Shown: piece after piece, positions 15,738 through 24,658 of the stretch | Position numbering within the stretch: position 1 is the stretch's first letter | How the letters are laid out: each line of letters begins with the position of its first letter | Notes under the pieces: model-generated | The model's input: the letters and a program-made list of their open reading frames with translations, nothing else | Told to the model about the DNA's origin: nothing | The model's database searches: none | Translations under genes and position numbers: made by a program | Assembly: GCA_964427855.1 (NCBI GenBank) | Contig: CAYRVH010000034.1 | Span: 1 to 41,190, forward strand | Direction: 5' to 3' | Source: JAUPKT01 sp964427855 | GTDB lineage: Bacteria > Desulfobacterota > Desulfomonilia > Desulfomonilales > Desulfomonilaceae | Length of the DNA stretch: 41,190 nucleotides

Positions 15738-18218
15738 CTACGAGTCCTCCCCCGCAGCGTCAGGACCAGGCAGAGACTCCAACATTTCGCCGCCGTCGTC
15801 GTCTGATGGTTCCGCCCTCGCCACGTCCACCACGTGTTCGCCGGATTCGAGGCGCACCAGCATGCGTCCCATGGTGTTCCTGCCTATCACCGAGATCTCC
15901 TCCATGCGGAGGCGAATTATCTTCCCTGCTGAGGTCAATATCAGCAGGTGGTCAGCTTCCCCGACGAGCTGGATACCCACTACGTTGCCAAGCCTGTTGG
16001 TATTCTTTATGGTGATGACCCCTTGGCCTCCCCTGCCTTTTATAGGGTATTCCGCGAGAGCTGTCCTTTTCCCAAATCCACTCTCCGTAATGGTCAAGAG
16101 CGTGGCAAGGGGATCGGTGATAACCGCCATGCCTACGACCTTGTCATCCCGCTGGAGGCGCATCCCAGTAACCCCGCGCGCCTGCCTCCCCATTGGACGA
16201 ACAAGCTTCTCGCTGAAACGAATCGCCTTGCCCTTTTTGCTGGCGAGTAAGATGTCATTCTCGCCTGAGGTAAAATTCACGTCTATGAGCTCATCCTCGG
16301 GATCGATGGTAAGCGCTATAATCCCTGTAGAACGAGGCCGAGAGAATTCTTCAATGGATGTCTTTTTTATCTTCCCCAAAGCAGAAACCATGACGATATA
16401 TCCTTCGCTCCCAAGCTCCTGGATGCGGAGAATCTTCTTGATTTTTTCGCCGGCCTCGATCTTCAAGAGGTTTACAATGGCTTTGCCTCTCCCATAAAAG
16501 CCCTCTTCCGGCGCTTGAAACACTCGCATCCAATAAACTCGACCACGGTTGGAGAAACAGAGCAGCACATCGTGGGACGAGGCGTAGAGAATTTGATTGA
16601 CCACATCTTCGCTGCCTACTTTGGTACCGATCCTTCCCTTTCCGCCCGGCCTCTGAGATTTATACAAATGAGCAGGCATGCGCTTTATATAGCCTTTGCT
16701 CGAAAAGGTCACCACCACGTCTTCTCGAGGGATAAGATCTTCATCCAGCGTTTCCTCCTCTTCATCGAGGATCGTGGTCCTGCGGACATCACCGAATTGC
16801 TCTTTTACTTGACGCAGCTCCTCCACAATGACATCCAATATTTTCTGATCTGAGGCAAGAAGAGCCTCGAGCTCTGTTATTTTTGCCAACACCTCCTGCA
16901 ATTCCTGGAGAATCTTATCTCTCTCGAGACCGGTGAGCCTCTGGAGCCTCATATCGAGGATGGCCTGAGACTGGACAGCGCTGAGCTGAAAGGTTTCCAT
17001 CAATGCTTGTTTGGCCGCGCTCGGACTGTCCGCGTTCCTGATGATTCGTATGACCTGGTCCAGATGGTCCAAGGCCGTCTTGAGGCCTTCTAATATGTGG
17101 GCTCGCTCCCGCGCCCTGGCGAGTTCGAACCTCGTCCGACGGATGACCACCTCCCTCCTGAATTCAATAAATCCATGTAGCATGTCGATGAGGGTCATGG
17201 TTCTCGGACGACCGTTATCGACGCAGAGCAGTTGAATACCGAAATTGGTCTGCAGTTGGGTGTATCGGAAAAGCTGATTGAGGATCACCTCGGGGTTTTC
17301 GTCGCGTTTGAGTTCAAACACAACCCTCATGCCATGCCGATCGGATTCGTCCCTGATGTCTCTAATGCCCGTAATTCTCTTGTCCTTCACCAATTCTGCG
17401 ACATGCTCCACCATGCGAGCTTTGTTCACCAAATATGGGATTTCCGTGACCACGATCCGTTGAAAACCTTTGCCTGCGTCCTCTATTTCGGCTCTTGCCT
17501 TGAGGCGAATGGAGCCGCGGCCAGTGGCATAGGCTTCCACAATCCCTTTCCTCCCGCTGATATACCCATAGGTAGGGAAATCTGGCCCAGGGAGAATCTC
17601 CATGATTTCGGAGAGAGAGGCGCGCGGATTCTGTATGAGATAGATGACCGCATCGATGGTCTCTGAGAGGTTATGAGGGGGAATATTCGTGGCCATGCCC
17701 ACCGCAATGCCCTGGGAACCAATGACGAGGATCACTGGAAAGCGTGCAGGCAAGGTGAGGGGCTCTTGCTGTGTGTTGTCATAATTAGGGACAAACGCGA
17801 CCGTATCTTTGTCGAGGTCTTCGAGCAAGGACTGACAAATCCTTGCCATCCTTACCTCAGTGTACCGCATTGCAGCAGGGGAATCCCCATCCACGCTGCC
17901 GAAATTGCCCTGGCCGTCTATGAACGGATACCTCATGGAAAAAGGCTGCGCCATTCGAACGACGGAGTCGTACACCGCGGTATCCCCATGAGGATGAAAC
18001 TGTCCTATGACATCACCAACGACTCTTGCCGCCTTTCTGTACGGTCTGTTCCAAAAATTTCCGGCTCGATGCATGGCATAGAGTATGCGTCTATGAACGG
18101 GCTTGAGGCCGTCACGTAAATCCGGCAAGGCGCGGCCTACGATGACGCTCATCGCATAGTCGAGATACGATTTCTGAACCTCTTCTTCGATGCCTACAGT
18201 GGTTTTCTCGTGAAGCAT
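15738..18218 (-). CDS. gyrA: DNA gyrase subunit A
   Basis: The 826-residue protein is the breakage-reunion subunit of the type II topoisomerase that adds negative supercoils. The catalytic tyrosine is Y119 (AAMRYTEVRM). The quinolone-resistance region reads GQFHPHGDTAVYD, with T80 at the position of E. coli S83 and D84 at D87. The C-terminal beta-pinwheel repeats are present and the tail is acidic. The GyrA box, usually QRRGGKG or QRRGGRG, reads QRPGGKG. Length and the presence of the box favour GyrA over ParC. No gyrB lies within the window. A promoter-like pair lies about 230 nt upstream. Confidence 0.95.
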   Translation of the reverse strand: MLHEKTTVGIEEEVQKSYLDYAMSVIVGRALPDLRDGLKPVHRRILYAMHRAGNFWNRPYRKAARVVGDVIGQFHPHGDTAVYDSVVRMAQPFSMRYPFIDGQGNFGSVDGDSPAAMRYTEVRMARICQSLLEDLDKDTVAFVPNYDNTQQEPLTLPARFPVILVIGSQGIAVGMATNIPPHNLSETIDAVIYLIQNPRASLSEIMEILPGPDFPTYGYISGRKGIVEAYATGRGSIRLKARAEIEDAGKGFQRIVVTEIPYLVNKARMVEHVAELVKDKRITGIRDIRDESDRHGMRVVFELKRDENPEVILNQLFRYTQLQTNFGIQLLCVDNGRPRTMTLIDMLHGFIEFRREVVIRRTRFELARARERAHILEGLKTALDHLDQVIRIIRNADSPSAAKQALMETFQLSAVQSQAILDMRLQRLTGLERDKILQELQEVLAKITELEALLASDQKILDVIVEELRQVKEQFGDVRRTTILDEEEETLDEDLIPREDVVVTFSSKGYIKRMPAHLYKSQRPGGKGRIGTKVGSEDVVNQILYASSHDVLLCFSNRGRVYWMRVFQAPEEGFYGRGKAIVNLLKIEAGEKIKKILRIQELGSEGYIVMVSALGKIKKTSIEEFSRPRSTGIIALTIDPEDELIDVNFTSGENDILLASKKGKAIRFSEKLVRPMGRQARGVTGMRLQRDDKVVGMAVITDPLATLLTITESGFGKRTALAEYPIKGRGGQGVITIKNTNRLGNVVGIQLVGEADHLLILTSAGKIIRLRMEEISVIGRNTMGRMLVRLESGEHVVDVARAEPSDDDGGEMLESLPGPDAAGEDS

Positions 18219-18449
18219 TGCTGAATGCTCTTCCTCTCAAGTTCAATTTCGAAGGGATGAAAGAGTATTTCGCAGGCTGGCAGACCCCGAATCCCTTGTA
18301 TCCAAAAACGCCCTGAGCGCAGGCGAACGCCATGTGGGCGCTTTGGATTTCTGCTCCACGGGGGCGGTCTGTCGTACGTGCAACTCCCCTGGAGCGACGG
18401 TTTGGCTGGGGACTCCTTCTGATGTCTAGTATCTTCAAAACACTGCACA

Positions 18450-18479
18450 AATATAACACTTTCCGAAGAATGAGTGCAA
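18450..18479 (-). promoter_or_regulatory. Possible promoter of gyrA
   Basis: On the minus strand TTGCAC (18474-18479) and TATATT (18450-18455) are 18 nt apart. They lie after the OB-fold gene and about 230 nt before the gyrA ATG, implying a long leader. The interval 18219-18512 has no other gene. Confidence 0.45.
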
Positions 18480-18512
18480 GGAATGTCCTTTCGTATGGCG
18501 GCGGAAAAGCCT

Positions 18513-18947
18513 TTATAAAGAAAGCCTTCCCCTCTCTAATAACCTTACGAGGGGGCCGCTCCAAGGAGCCAATACCCTTTCGATTACAATCGAAACAGAC
18601 ACCCCCATCTTGCCTTGACGATGCAGCCTCCCTTGTACGGCGAGCACTTCGCTGGTGAGAATAGTCTTGGCAAATTTTTCCTGGGTGTTGGGAAATGCCG
18701 CGGCGTCTATTAATCCTGTTTCATCTTCCAATGTGATAAATTGAACCCTCTTGCCGGATTTTGTGGGAGGCGTATGAATAATGACCGTGATGCCCGCAAC
18801 CTTTACCCTCCTCCCCGAGGGGATGGATCGCAGAGAGCCGGCAGTGACGAATCCATCTTGTGTTAAATACTGTCGCAAGACGCTCAGGGGGTGCCCATCG
18901 CAATACACATTCATCGAGACGCGTTCATTGTAGATTCGATCACGCAT
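18513..18947 (-). CDS. OB-fold protein, detached C-terminal domain of DnaE-type polymerase
   Basis: The 144-residue protein resembles the OB-fold nucleic-acid-binding domain found after the polymerase core in DnaE proteins: SGRRVKVAGITVIIHTPPTK, then VQFITLEDETGLIDAAAFP. Its ATG overlaps the stop of the polymerase gene by 8 nt (ATGCGTGA), so it is translated with it. In most DnaE proteins this domain is in the same chain. No beta-clamp-binding peptide is obvious. It may bind single-stranded DNA for the core polymerase (inference). Confidence 0.82.
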   Translation of the reverse strand: MRDRIYNERVSMNVYCDGHPLSVLRQYLTQDGFVTAGSLRSIPSGRRVKVAGITVIIHTPPTKSGKRVQFITLEDETGLIDAAAFPNTQEKFAKTILTSEVLAVQGRLHRQGKMGVSVSIVIERVLAPWSGPLVRLLERGRLSL

Positions 18948-21513
18948 TGCACACCTCTTGCACCAACCCCCACTCGGTATCTAACCCCTCAAAGGCGCCT
19001 GCCAAGGCAAGGGCCTTTTCCACACGTTCGGAGACAGGGATGCGTTCAAGAAAATCCTCCCGACTACAGAACACACCATATCGTTCTCGATGCGCCACGA
19101 TTCTCTGCGCCGTGGCTGGGCCTAAACCATTCACCACGGTCAGAGGGACTCGAATGCCATCGCCTTCCGCTCGGTATTCCAAGGAACTGGCATTTATGTG
19201 GGGATGATGAATAGGGATATTACAACGCCTCGCCTCATTGAGGATAACAAAGGGAGGATAAGACCCCACCTGACCAGCATTTAAAAGTCCAATATAAAAT
19301 GCCTGGGGATAATGAGCCTTCAAATAAGCGCTTTGGTAAATGATGTTCGAGAAGGATGCGGCATGAGCCTTGCAGAAACCATACGAGGCAAATGCTGAAA
19401 CCTGCGAAAACACCTCTTCGATAAGAGAATCGTCATGGCCTAGACTCCTTGCCCCCTCGAAAAAACGGCGCTTCAACATTTCCATCTTGCCCGATTTCCG
19501 ATCTTTTGTCATAGCCCTCCGAAAAGCATCGGCCTCTGCATAACTCAAACCGGCAAAGACATGCGCAATCCTGAGCACCTGCTCCTGAAAAAGAATGACT
19601 CCGTATGTCTCCTCGAGAATGGAAGCAAGGCTGTCATGGGGATATGTGATAGCCTCTCGACCGTTCCTTCTCTTGAGATACGCCTCTACGATGTTGCCTT
19701 CCACAGGACCAGGCCGAAAAAGAGATGTCTCCGCTACCAAGTCGGAAAAAACGCGAGGTTGAAGGCGTCCCAAGAGATTCCTCTGTCCCGGAGATTCAAG
19801 CTGAAATACCCCCACGCTATGAGTCGTCTGAAGAAGAGAATAGGTTGCTTCGTCATCCACGGGGAGCCTCTCCAAAGGAAGAAAGACGTCTTGGGATCTC
19901 AAGACGTTCAAGGCTTTTCCAATTGCAGTGTGCATCCGAAGGCCCAAGATATCCAATTTCAACAGTCCCAAGGCATCAACGTCGTCCTTGTCCAACTGAC
20001 CTACCAACAAGCCCTTGGGGGAACGCTGCACAGGGGTCCATTCAGTGACGTCCCGTGGAGTGATGATGACGCCTCCCAGATGGACAGAACTCTGGCAAGG
20101 GAGACCGATCAACCGGTCTGCCAGGTCAACAAGCTGTCTCTCCTTCTGAAGTGGAGCGTCGCGAAGCTCCGGCAATGTGGCTAATGCTTCCTTGAGATGG
20201 GATCCTCTGAGCGACCAGGGCAAGCATCTGGCAAGACTATCAATCTTACTCAAAGAATACCCCAACGCCCTCGCAGCAAGACGCACCGCGCTCCGACACT
20301 TGAACGTTTGAATAGTAGCTACCATGGCCGTCTGGCGGGGAAAACTTTCCATGACATACTCGATAACCTCGTCCCTCCTCTCTGAATCAAAGTCGATATC
20401 CACGTCGGGTAAATCACCGCGGCCGTCATTGATAAAACGTTCAAATAAGAGATCATTCAGCACAGGATCCACTCCCCCCAGCAGAAGGTACACCACGAGA
20501 CTACCAGCAGCCGAACCTCGAACACTATGCCTGATCTCCCCTCGCTTGGCGAACTCCACCACCCTCTTCACAAGGAGAAAAAAATCGCTGAGTTTTTTCC
20601 CCTTTATCGTATCCAGCTCTTGTTCCAAACGCCGTATATACGGATATCCCGAGGGCTTATGCACACGAGCCAGTTCGCGCCAACAGAGTTTGATGAGTTT
20701 ATCCGCCGCCTCATCAGGCCCCTGAAAACAAGGGGGATGCTGTCTCCCAATGGGAAGAGAAAAAGATTTGCAAAGAGAAGCGATATGGAGGGTATTCTCT
20801 ATGGCAGGATGATAGTCGATCCTCTCTGCCATTTCCTGTCCACTCGCCAGAAAGAAACTCTCATTCGGCAGAGGATCAACGCGGCGATGATGATGCTTTC
20901 TCTGAATGTCAACGAGTATACGGTGTATGGCATAATCCTCGGGCCTCAGAAAAGTCGCTTCGTTGGTCGCCACTGGCGGAATCCCCAGCCGCAAGGAGAG
21001 CTCCTTCGATTGCTGCGTCAGCCCCTCGTCTTTGCCATGCCTTTGAAAAGATAAGAAGAGCCAGTCCGGATGAGCTAAGACATCTCTCAACTGTCGAAGA
21101 TGACATTCAGCTTCTTCCAATCTCCCTTTTGCCAAGGCGACGCGAATGCGAGATTCTCTCCCGCCCGCGATGCACACCAGATCTTTTGAAAAATGTGATA
21201 TGTCCTGGGGAGTAATGGGCTGAGACATCCCGAGAGATAGGAGTTTGCAAAGATTTCCGTATCCCTGAAAAGTCACGGCCAGCATCACAATCCTCGACCC
21301 ATCCCAGAGGGAAATTTTTGCTCCTACAATAGGTTGAATACCTTCTGCGAGCGCACTTTTGTAAAACCTTACCACCCCGTGCATACTGAAGTCGGTCATG
21401 GCCACCGCTTTTTGTCCCAACGATGCCGCTGCCTTTACCAACTCCTCGGGGGTGAAGGTTCCCCAGAGGAAGGAAAAGGCGGTGTGAGTTTCAAGGTGTA
21501 TGAATTGAGTCAT
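18940..21513 (-). CDS. DNA polymerase III alpha-type (DnaE2/ImuC-like) core
   Basis: The 857-residue protein has a PHP domain at the N-terminus (IHLETHTAFSFLWG, then FYKSALAEGIQPIVGAKI). The C-family polymerase core follows, with the three catalytic aspartates D372 and D374 (LPDVDIDFD) and D521 (LLKLDILGL). A helix-hairpin-helix region lies near the end (VNGLGPATAQRIVAHRERYG). It is shorter than replicative DnaE (about 1160 residues) because the OB-fold domain is a separate gene. The opening SFLWGTFTPEELVKAAASLG resembles error-prone DnaE2/ImuC. No ImuA or ImuB homologue is in the window. The ribosome site at ATG 21513 is weak. A perfect palindrome lies about 55 nt upstream. Confidence 0.9.
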   Translation of the reverse strand: MTQFIHLETHTAFSFLWGTFTPEELVKAAASLGQKAVAMTDFSMHGVVRFYKSALAEGIQPIVGAKISLWDGSRIVMLAVTFQGYGNLCKLLSLGMSQPITPQDISHFSKDLVCIAGGRESRIRVALAKGRLEEAECHLRQLRDVLAHPDWLFLSFQRHGKDEGLTQQSKELSLRLGIPPVATNEATFLRPEDYAIHRILVDIQRKHHHRRVDPLPNESFFLASGQEMAERIDYHPAIENTLHIASLCKSFSLPIGRQHPPCFQGPDEAADKLIKLCWRELARVHKPSGYPYIRRLEQELDTIKGKKLSDFFLLVKRVVEFAKRGEIRHSVRGSAAGSLVVYLLLGGVDPVLNDLLFERFINDGRGDLPDVDIDFDSERRDEVIEYVMESFPRQTAMVATIQTFKCRSAVRLAARALGYSLSKIDSLARCLPWSLRGSHLKEALATLPELRDAPLQKERQLVDLADRLIGLPCQSSVHLGGVIITPRDVTEWTPVQRSPKGLLVGQLDKDDVDALGLLKLDILGLRMHTAIGKALNVLRSQDVFLPLERLPVDDEATYSLLQTTHSVGVFQLESPGQRNLLGRLQPRVFSDLVAETSLFRPGPVEGNIVEAYLKRRNGREAITYPHDSLASILEETYGVILFQEQVLRIAHVFAGLSYAEADAFRRAMTKDRKSGKMEMLKRRFFEGARSLGHDDSLIEEVFSQVSAFASYGFCKAHAASFSNIIYQSAYLKAHYPQAFYIGLLNAGQVGSYPPFVILNEARRCNIPIHHPHINASSLEYRAEGDGIRVPLTVVNGLGPATAQRIVAHRERYGVFCSREDFLERIPVSERVEKALALAGAFEGLDTEWGLVQEVCNA

Positions 21514-21567
21514 GGTATTTGTCTGATTCTTTTTTGATGTGGAGAGTTTTCATGTCTCCTTCTTTAT

Positions 21568-21585
21568 AGAAAACATTTGTTTTCT
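21568..21585. promoter_or_regulatory. Perfect 18-bp palindrome, possible operator upstream of the DnaE-like gene
   Basis: AGAAAACATTTGTTTTCT is an exact inverted repeat located 55-72 bp before the polymerase start. Its centre AAAC-N4-GTTT has the spacing of the Gram-positive SOS box GAAC-N4-GTTC with one symmetrical change. A LexA-type site is possible but not shown. Confidence 0.4.
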
Positions 21586-21794
21586 TTACAAGGTTTTTTT
21601 GCGTCCCCCCTCCCCTTGCGACCCCAACGCGCTGGATGATCGTCTTCATCTGGGACATGCGCGCCGCACAGTCTCTTATCGTGAACAAACAATAATGGTT
21701 CTGATTACAGTCAGTTCTGCAGATAATCTCCACATAATTGCAGTTAATTCTCTAAAATATTAACAATATATTGAAACATTTCTTCTTTTTTTGC

Positions 21795-21821
21795 TTGACA
21801 AAATAAAATCTATTTTATTAA
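21795..21821 (+). promoter_or_regulatory. Possible promoter of the outer-membrane protein gene
   Basis: A consensus -35 box TTGACA (21795-21800) precedes an AT-rich stretch. The best -10 candidate is TATTAA at 21816-21821, with a spacer of 15 nt, shorter than ideal. The start codon is 36 nt further on. Confidence 0.4.
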
Positions 21822-21856
21822 TGCCATATGCAATACTTAGAGCGGGGAGGAAGGGT

Positions 21857-22939
21857 ATGTTGAGAAGAATACCTTTTACGCCATTGGTATGTCTTGTTAT
21901 TCTGTTGTCAATCGTTGCGCTAAGCGCCTCCATAGCCTCTGCAAAAGATGAGCCGAGCGTCGCGCAGCACAATCGCCAGCCTGTCATCAGCAAAGCCCCG
22001 GCAGTACACCACGCCACACCAAAACTCATGGCAAAAGGGTGGATGCAACCCCCACTCTTCCAGTGCCTACCGCCTTACCCACAGGCTATACTCAAGGTGA
22101 AACCAGGCAAAATTGCCCCAGGGGCTTTCGCGGCGCAGCCATTCGACCCCGGTGTCATTCTGCCCGGCCCTCAGATGCGCCAATGGGAGATGAGCTTTCA
22201 GGTGTTTTTCGCGAACATGAGCGGCTACATCGGCTGGCCCCGATTTTCCAACNNNNNNNNNNGGGGTTGGCTGGGCAACACAGAGAATCGCACGGACTTG
22301 AACAGCGGTCTTCAGCTTCCTATTTATGCGGCGTGGCCACAATTTACTGCGCGGTATTATTTCCGACCCAACTGGGCTGTGCGCTACTCAGTCCTTTGGA
22401 ACCAACTCAACGGCGGGGGATGGCCTAACGATTACATCCTCTTTGGCCCCAATTGGTATGGGTGGGGATTCTTCTGGGGACAGAGCATCCAAACCAACAT
22501 GGAGCATGCCTACCACCGAGTCGGGCTTGTGTACGACGCGATCAAGACCTGCCAGGCTAAAGTCGGGGTGTTCGCAGACTGGGTGCATACCGACACAAAG
22601 ATCACCACAGGGTGTAACAATTGCGGCTGGGGAACGACCCGCAGTTGGAGCAACAGCGTGAACGCCGCGATCGCGGGGCTGGAAGTGCAGCGCGCATTTA
22701 AGACAGCTCGCAACGGCGCGACCCTTTCCTGGGACTGTAAAGCCGGCGGCATTTTCCTCGACGATACGGTAGGCGGAGATTTTGAGGCTGGCGCACGATA
22801 TTCAATCCCTCTCAACTGCGGACGCTCCGGCTACGTCAAGGGCGGGTACCGCCTCGTAGACCTGAAAAAAACCCAATACGACTTTGTCTTTAAGAACACC
22901 CTTTCGGGCGGATTCATCGAAGGCGGGCTTATTTTCTAG
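21857..22939 (+). CDS. Predicted outer-membrane beta-barrel protein (contains a 10-base N gap)
   Basis: The start ATG 21857 is preceded by GGGAGGAAGGG. The 360-residue product begins with a signal peptide (LVCLVILLSIVALSASIASA), then a proline-rich segment of about 90 residues. The rest alternates aromatic and glycine residues as in barrels (FTARYYFRPNWAVRYSVLW, WYGWGFFWGQS) and ends in F, the usual C-terminal residue for outer-membrane insertion. Four cysteines near CQAKV, CNNC and WDCKAG are unusual for a barrel. I do not recognise the family. The gap at 22253-22262 keeps the frame. A strong terminator lies about 160 nt downstream, and the gene converges with the M50/adaptor operon. Confidence 0.75.
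   Translation: MLRRIPFTPLVCLVILLSIVALSASIASAKDEPSVAQHNRQPVISKAPAVHHATPKLMAKGWMQPPLFQCLPPYPQAILKVKPGKIAPGAFAAQPFDPGVILPGPQMRQWEMSFQVFFANMSGYIGWPRFSNXXXXGWLGNTENRTDLNSGLQLPIYAAWPQFTARYYFRPNWAVRYSVLWNQLNGGGWPNDYILFGPNWYGWGFFWGQSIQTNMEHAYHRVGLVYDAIKTCQAKVGVFADWVHTDTKITTGCNNCGWGTTRSWSNSVNAAIAGLEVQRAFKTARNGATLSWDCKAGGIFLDDTVGGDFEAGARYSIPLNCGRSGYVKGGYRLVDLKKTQYDFVFKNTLSGGFIEGGLIF
22253..22262. other. Assembly gap (10 N) inside the outer-membrane protein gene
   Basis: A run of 10 N. The reading frame of the protein is the same on both sides, so the size may be right or coincidental. Confidence 0.95.
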
Positions 22940-23099
22940 TCATGTAAAGTGCCTGACAGGAAGGGGAATGTTGAATCACCCTGGAGAGGTTCTCCCCTTC
23001 CAGCTCGGCCCCATAACAGGCAGTCATGACATGAGGGGGAATCTCCCTTCAACATCGACGCGTTTTTGTGAGCCCGGCCTAATGCGAAAGCATCTCCCA

Positions 23100-23130
23100 G
23101 CTCGACCCACTTGGTCGGGCTCTTTTTTTG
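23100..23130 (+). terminator. Rho-independent terminator
   Basis: AGCTCGACC pairs with GGTCGGGCT (one G-T pair) around a CACTT loop, followed directly by CTTTTTTT. It lies after the outer-membrane protein gene on the plus strand, and 20 bp from the end of the oppositely oriented adaptor gene. Confidence 0.8.
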
Positions 23131-23149
23131 GCCCGGAGAACCTTTTAAC

Positions 23150-24645
23150 TTAGAAACGTGCGCTAAGTTCGTTCCACATACCTGCCAGTCTGTTTCTTAT
23201 CAGTTTCCACAAAGGGAGCGTCCCGACGTGGATCCTGCCAACCCCTTTCATCCCTATTTTGAGGCCCTCCAGGGACGGCATACACGCGGTCACTCGAAAG
23301 ACGCTGCCGGCGTGAGGCGTTTGTTCAGCCACGGGCGCCACATAGTCAACGTGGAGCCGCGCCGCGTTGGTAGNNNNNNNNNNNNNNNNNNNAGATAAAG
23401 GTCCAGGGGCATGCCTGCAGCCACATACGATATGCGGGCATCGGGGACATAGACGGCCGCCTGCAATTGGTCGGGATTGATGATCTCCGCAAAGGGCTCT
23501 CCCGCGCGATACCGTTTTCCAATGAGACTTTGCAAATCACGGTTCGCAACAACGCCTCGGATGGGTGAGCGTATATCCAATTGCCGCCGCTTCCAATTGA
23601 TGAAATCCAATTCGTTGAGGGCAGCCTGACGTTTTACCTCGACGATTTTCTTTTCGGCGAGGAGGGAAGGCTTGTCCGCTGCTTCCATCACGAGACGACT
23701 AACTTCGTGATCTAGAATCTTTGCTTGGTGCGTCCATGCGCTGGTTTGGAAATCGAGCTCTCTTGAATCGAGGCGCGCCAAAAGCGCTCCAGCCTCGACT
23801 GTATCGCCTCCTCGTACGAATACGTCCTTCACTGTGCCGTCGACGCGGCAAAATGCGTATTGGGTGGAGTCGGAAATGATTTCGGCTTCGCCTCCCACGG
23901 TAAATGGCGCGGGCACAAGAGATGCCGTCAGGAGCAGTATAGCCAGGAGGACAGCAAGGCGGCCGTGTTTTTTCATGCGCCATATTCGGGTCTGTACTGA
24001 CGGCCGTGCGCCCAGTTCTCGAACGACGTCGGCCTGCTTGTCGATAACGAGCTTCTCCAGCAATGCTGCCGAGAGAAATGGCGTGACATCGAGAAGGGCA
24101 TGAATTTGCCGTTCATCGCACTCCGTGTGAGGATAGAATTCCATCACCAAATGGCCTAAGGGAATGCGATTCACAAGAAAAGGAACAACCAGAAGTCTGT
24201 TGCCTCCGGTTTCCTGGAGAAACGACCGGGTTGCAGCCAGGGTGTCTTCCGGTACACCGCTGCCTGATGAAATCGCCGTCTGGCCCCCTTTTGAAACCAA
24301 TAACGGCCGCGTTTGCTCTGACAAGGCTTGCGCCAATTCCTTTGCCATGTGCGCAAAACGGGTTCTCTGAGGGGCGGCAGGTTCATTGCTTGTGGCGCTG
24401 AGCCATGATCGGCCGCGAAAATGGATGAGCAAAGAACAACGGTCGAAAAACACCACGCTTCTCGTATCGTTGGTGAGGACGAATTGGAGTTCTTCAAGCG
24501 AGATGGTTTCAATAGCCCTGCGCGCCAAGGAGACGGCAGCGTCCCGAGGACGATCTTTAGAGGGTCCTGATCTCCCGACTTCAGGATATCGGATGGACGC
24601 GCCGCCCTTAGGCCGAATAGTGCGCGCTTGCGTCTGTATGTTCAT
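23150..24645 (-). CDS. GAF-like domain fused to a membrane HlyD-type adaptor (interrupted by N gap)
   Basis: ATG 24645 has GGAGG 8 nt upstream. Residues about 45-200 look like a GAF-type sensor domain (FVLTNDTRSVVFFDRCSLLI, FLVNRIPLGHLVMEFYPHT). One membrane helix follows (LAVLLAILLLTASLVPAPFTV). The biotinyl-lipoyl and coiled-coil parts of a periplasmic adaptor come next (VDGTVKDVFVRGGDTVEAGALLA, then IRSPIRGVVANRDLQ). A 19-base N gap (23374-23392) then breaks the frame. After the gap the correct frame (AARLHVDYVAPVAEQ to LAGMWNELSARF) continues to a stop at 23150. It is the last gene of the adaptor/TolC/M50 operon, 13 bp behind the M50 gene. It likely partners that protein across the inner membrane. 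Confidence 0.78.
23374..23392. other. Assembly gap (19 N) inside the GAF/adaptor gene
   Basis: Nineteen N bases; the coding frame differs on the two sides, so the gap length is not the true one. Confidence 0.95.
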
Positions 24646-24658
24646 GATCGGCCTCCGA

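Noticed and set aside
18112..18564. Minus-strand open frame of 150 codons before gyrA
   Set aside because: It overlaps gyrA and the OB-fold gene, has a strange composition and covers the likely gyrA promoter.
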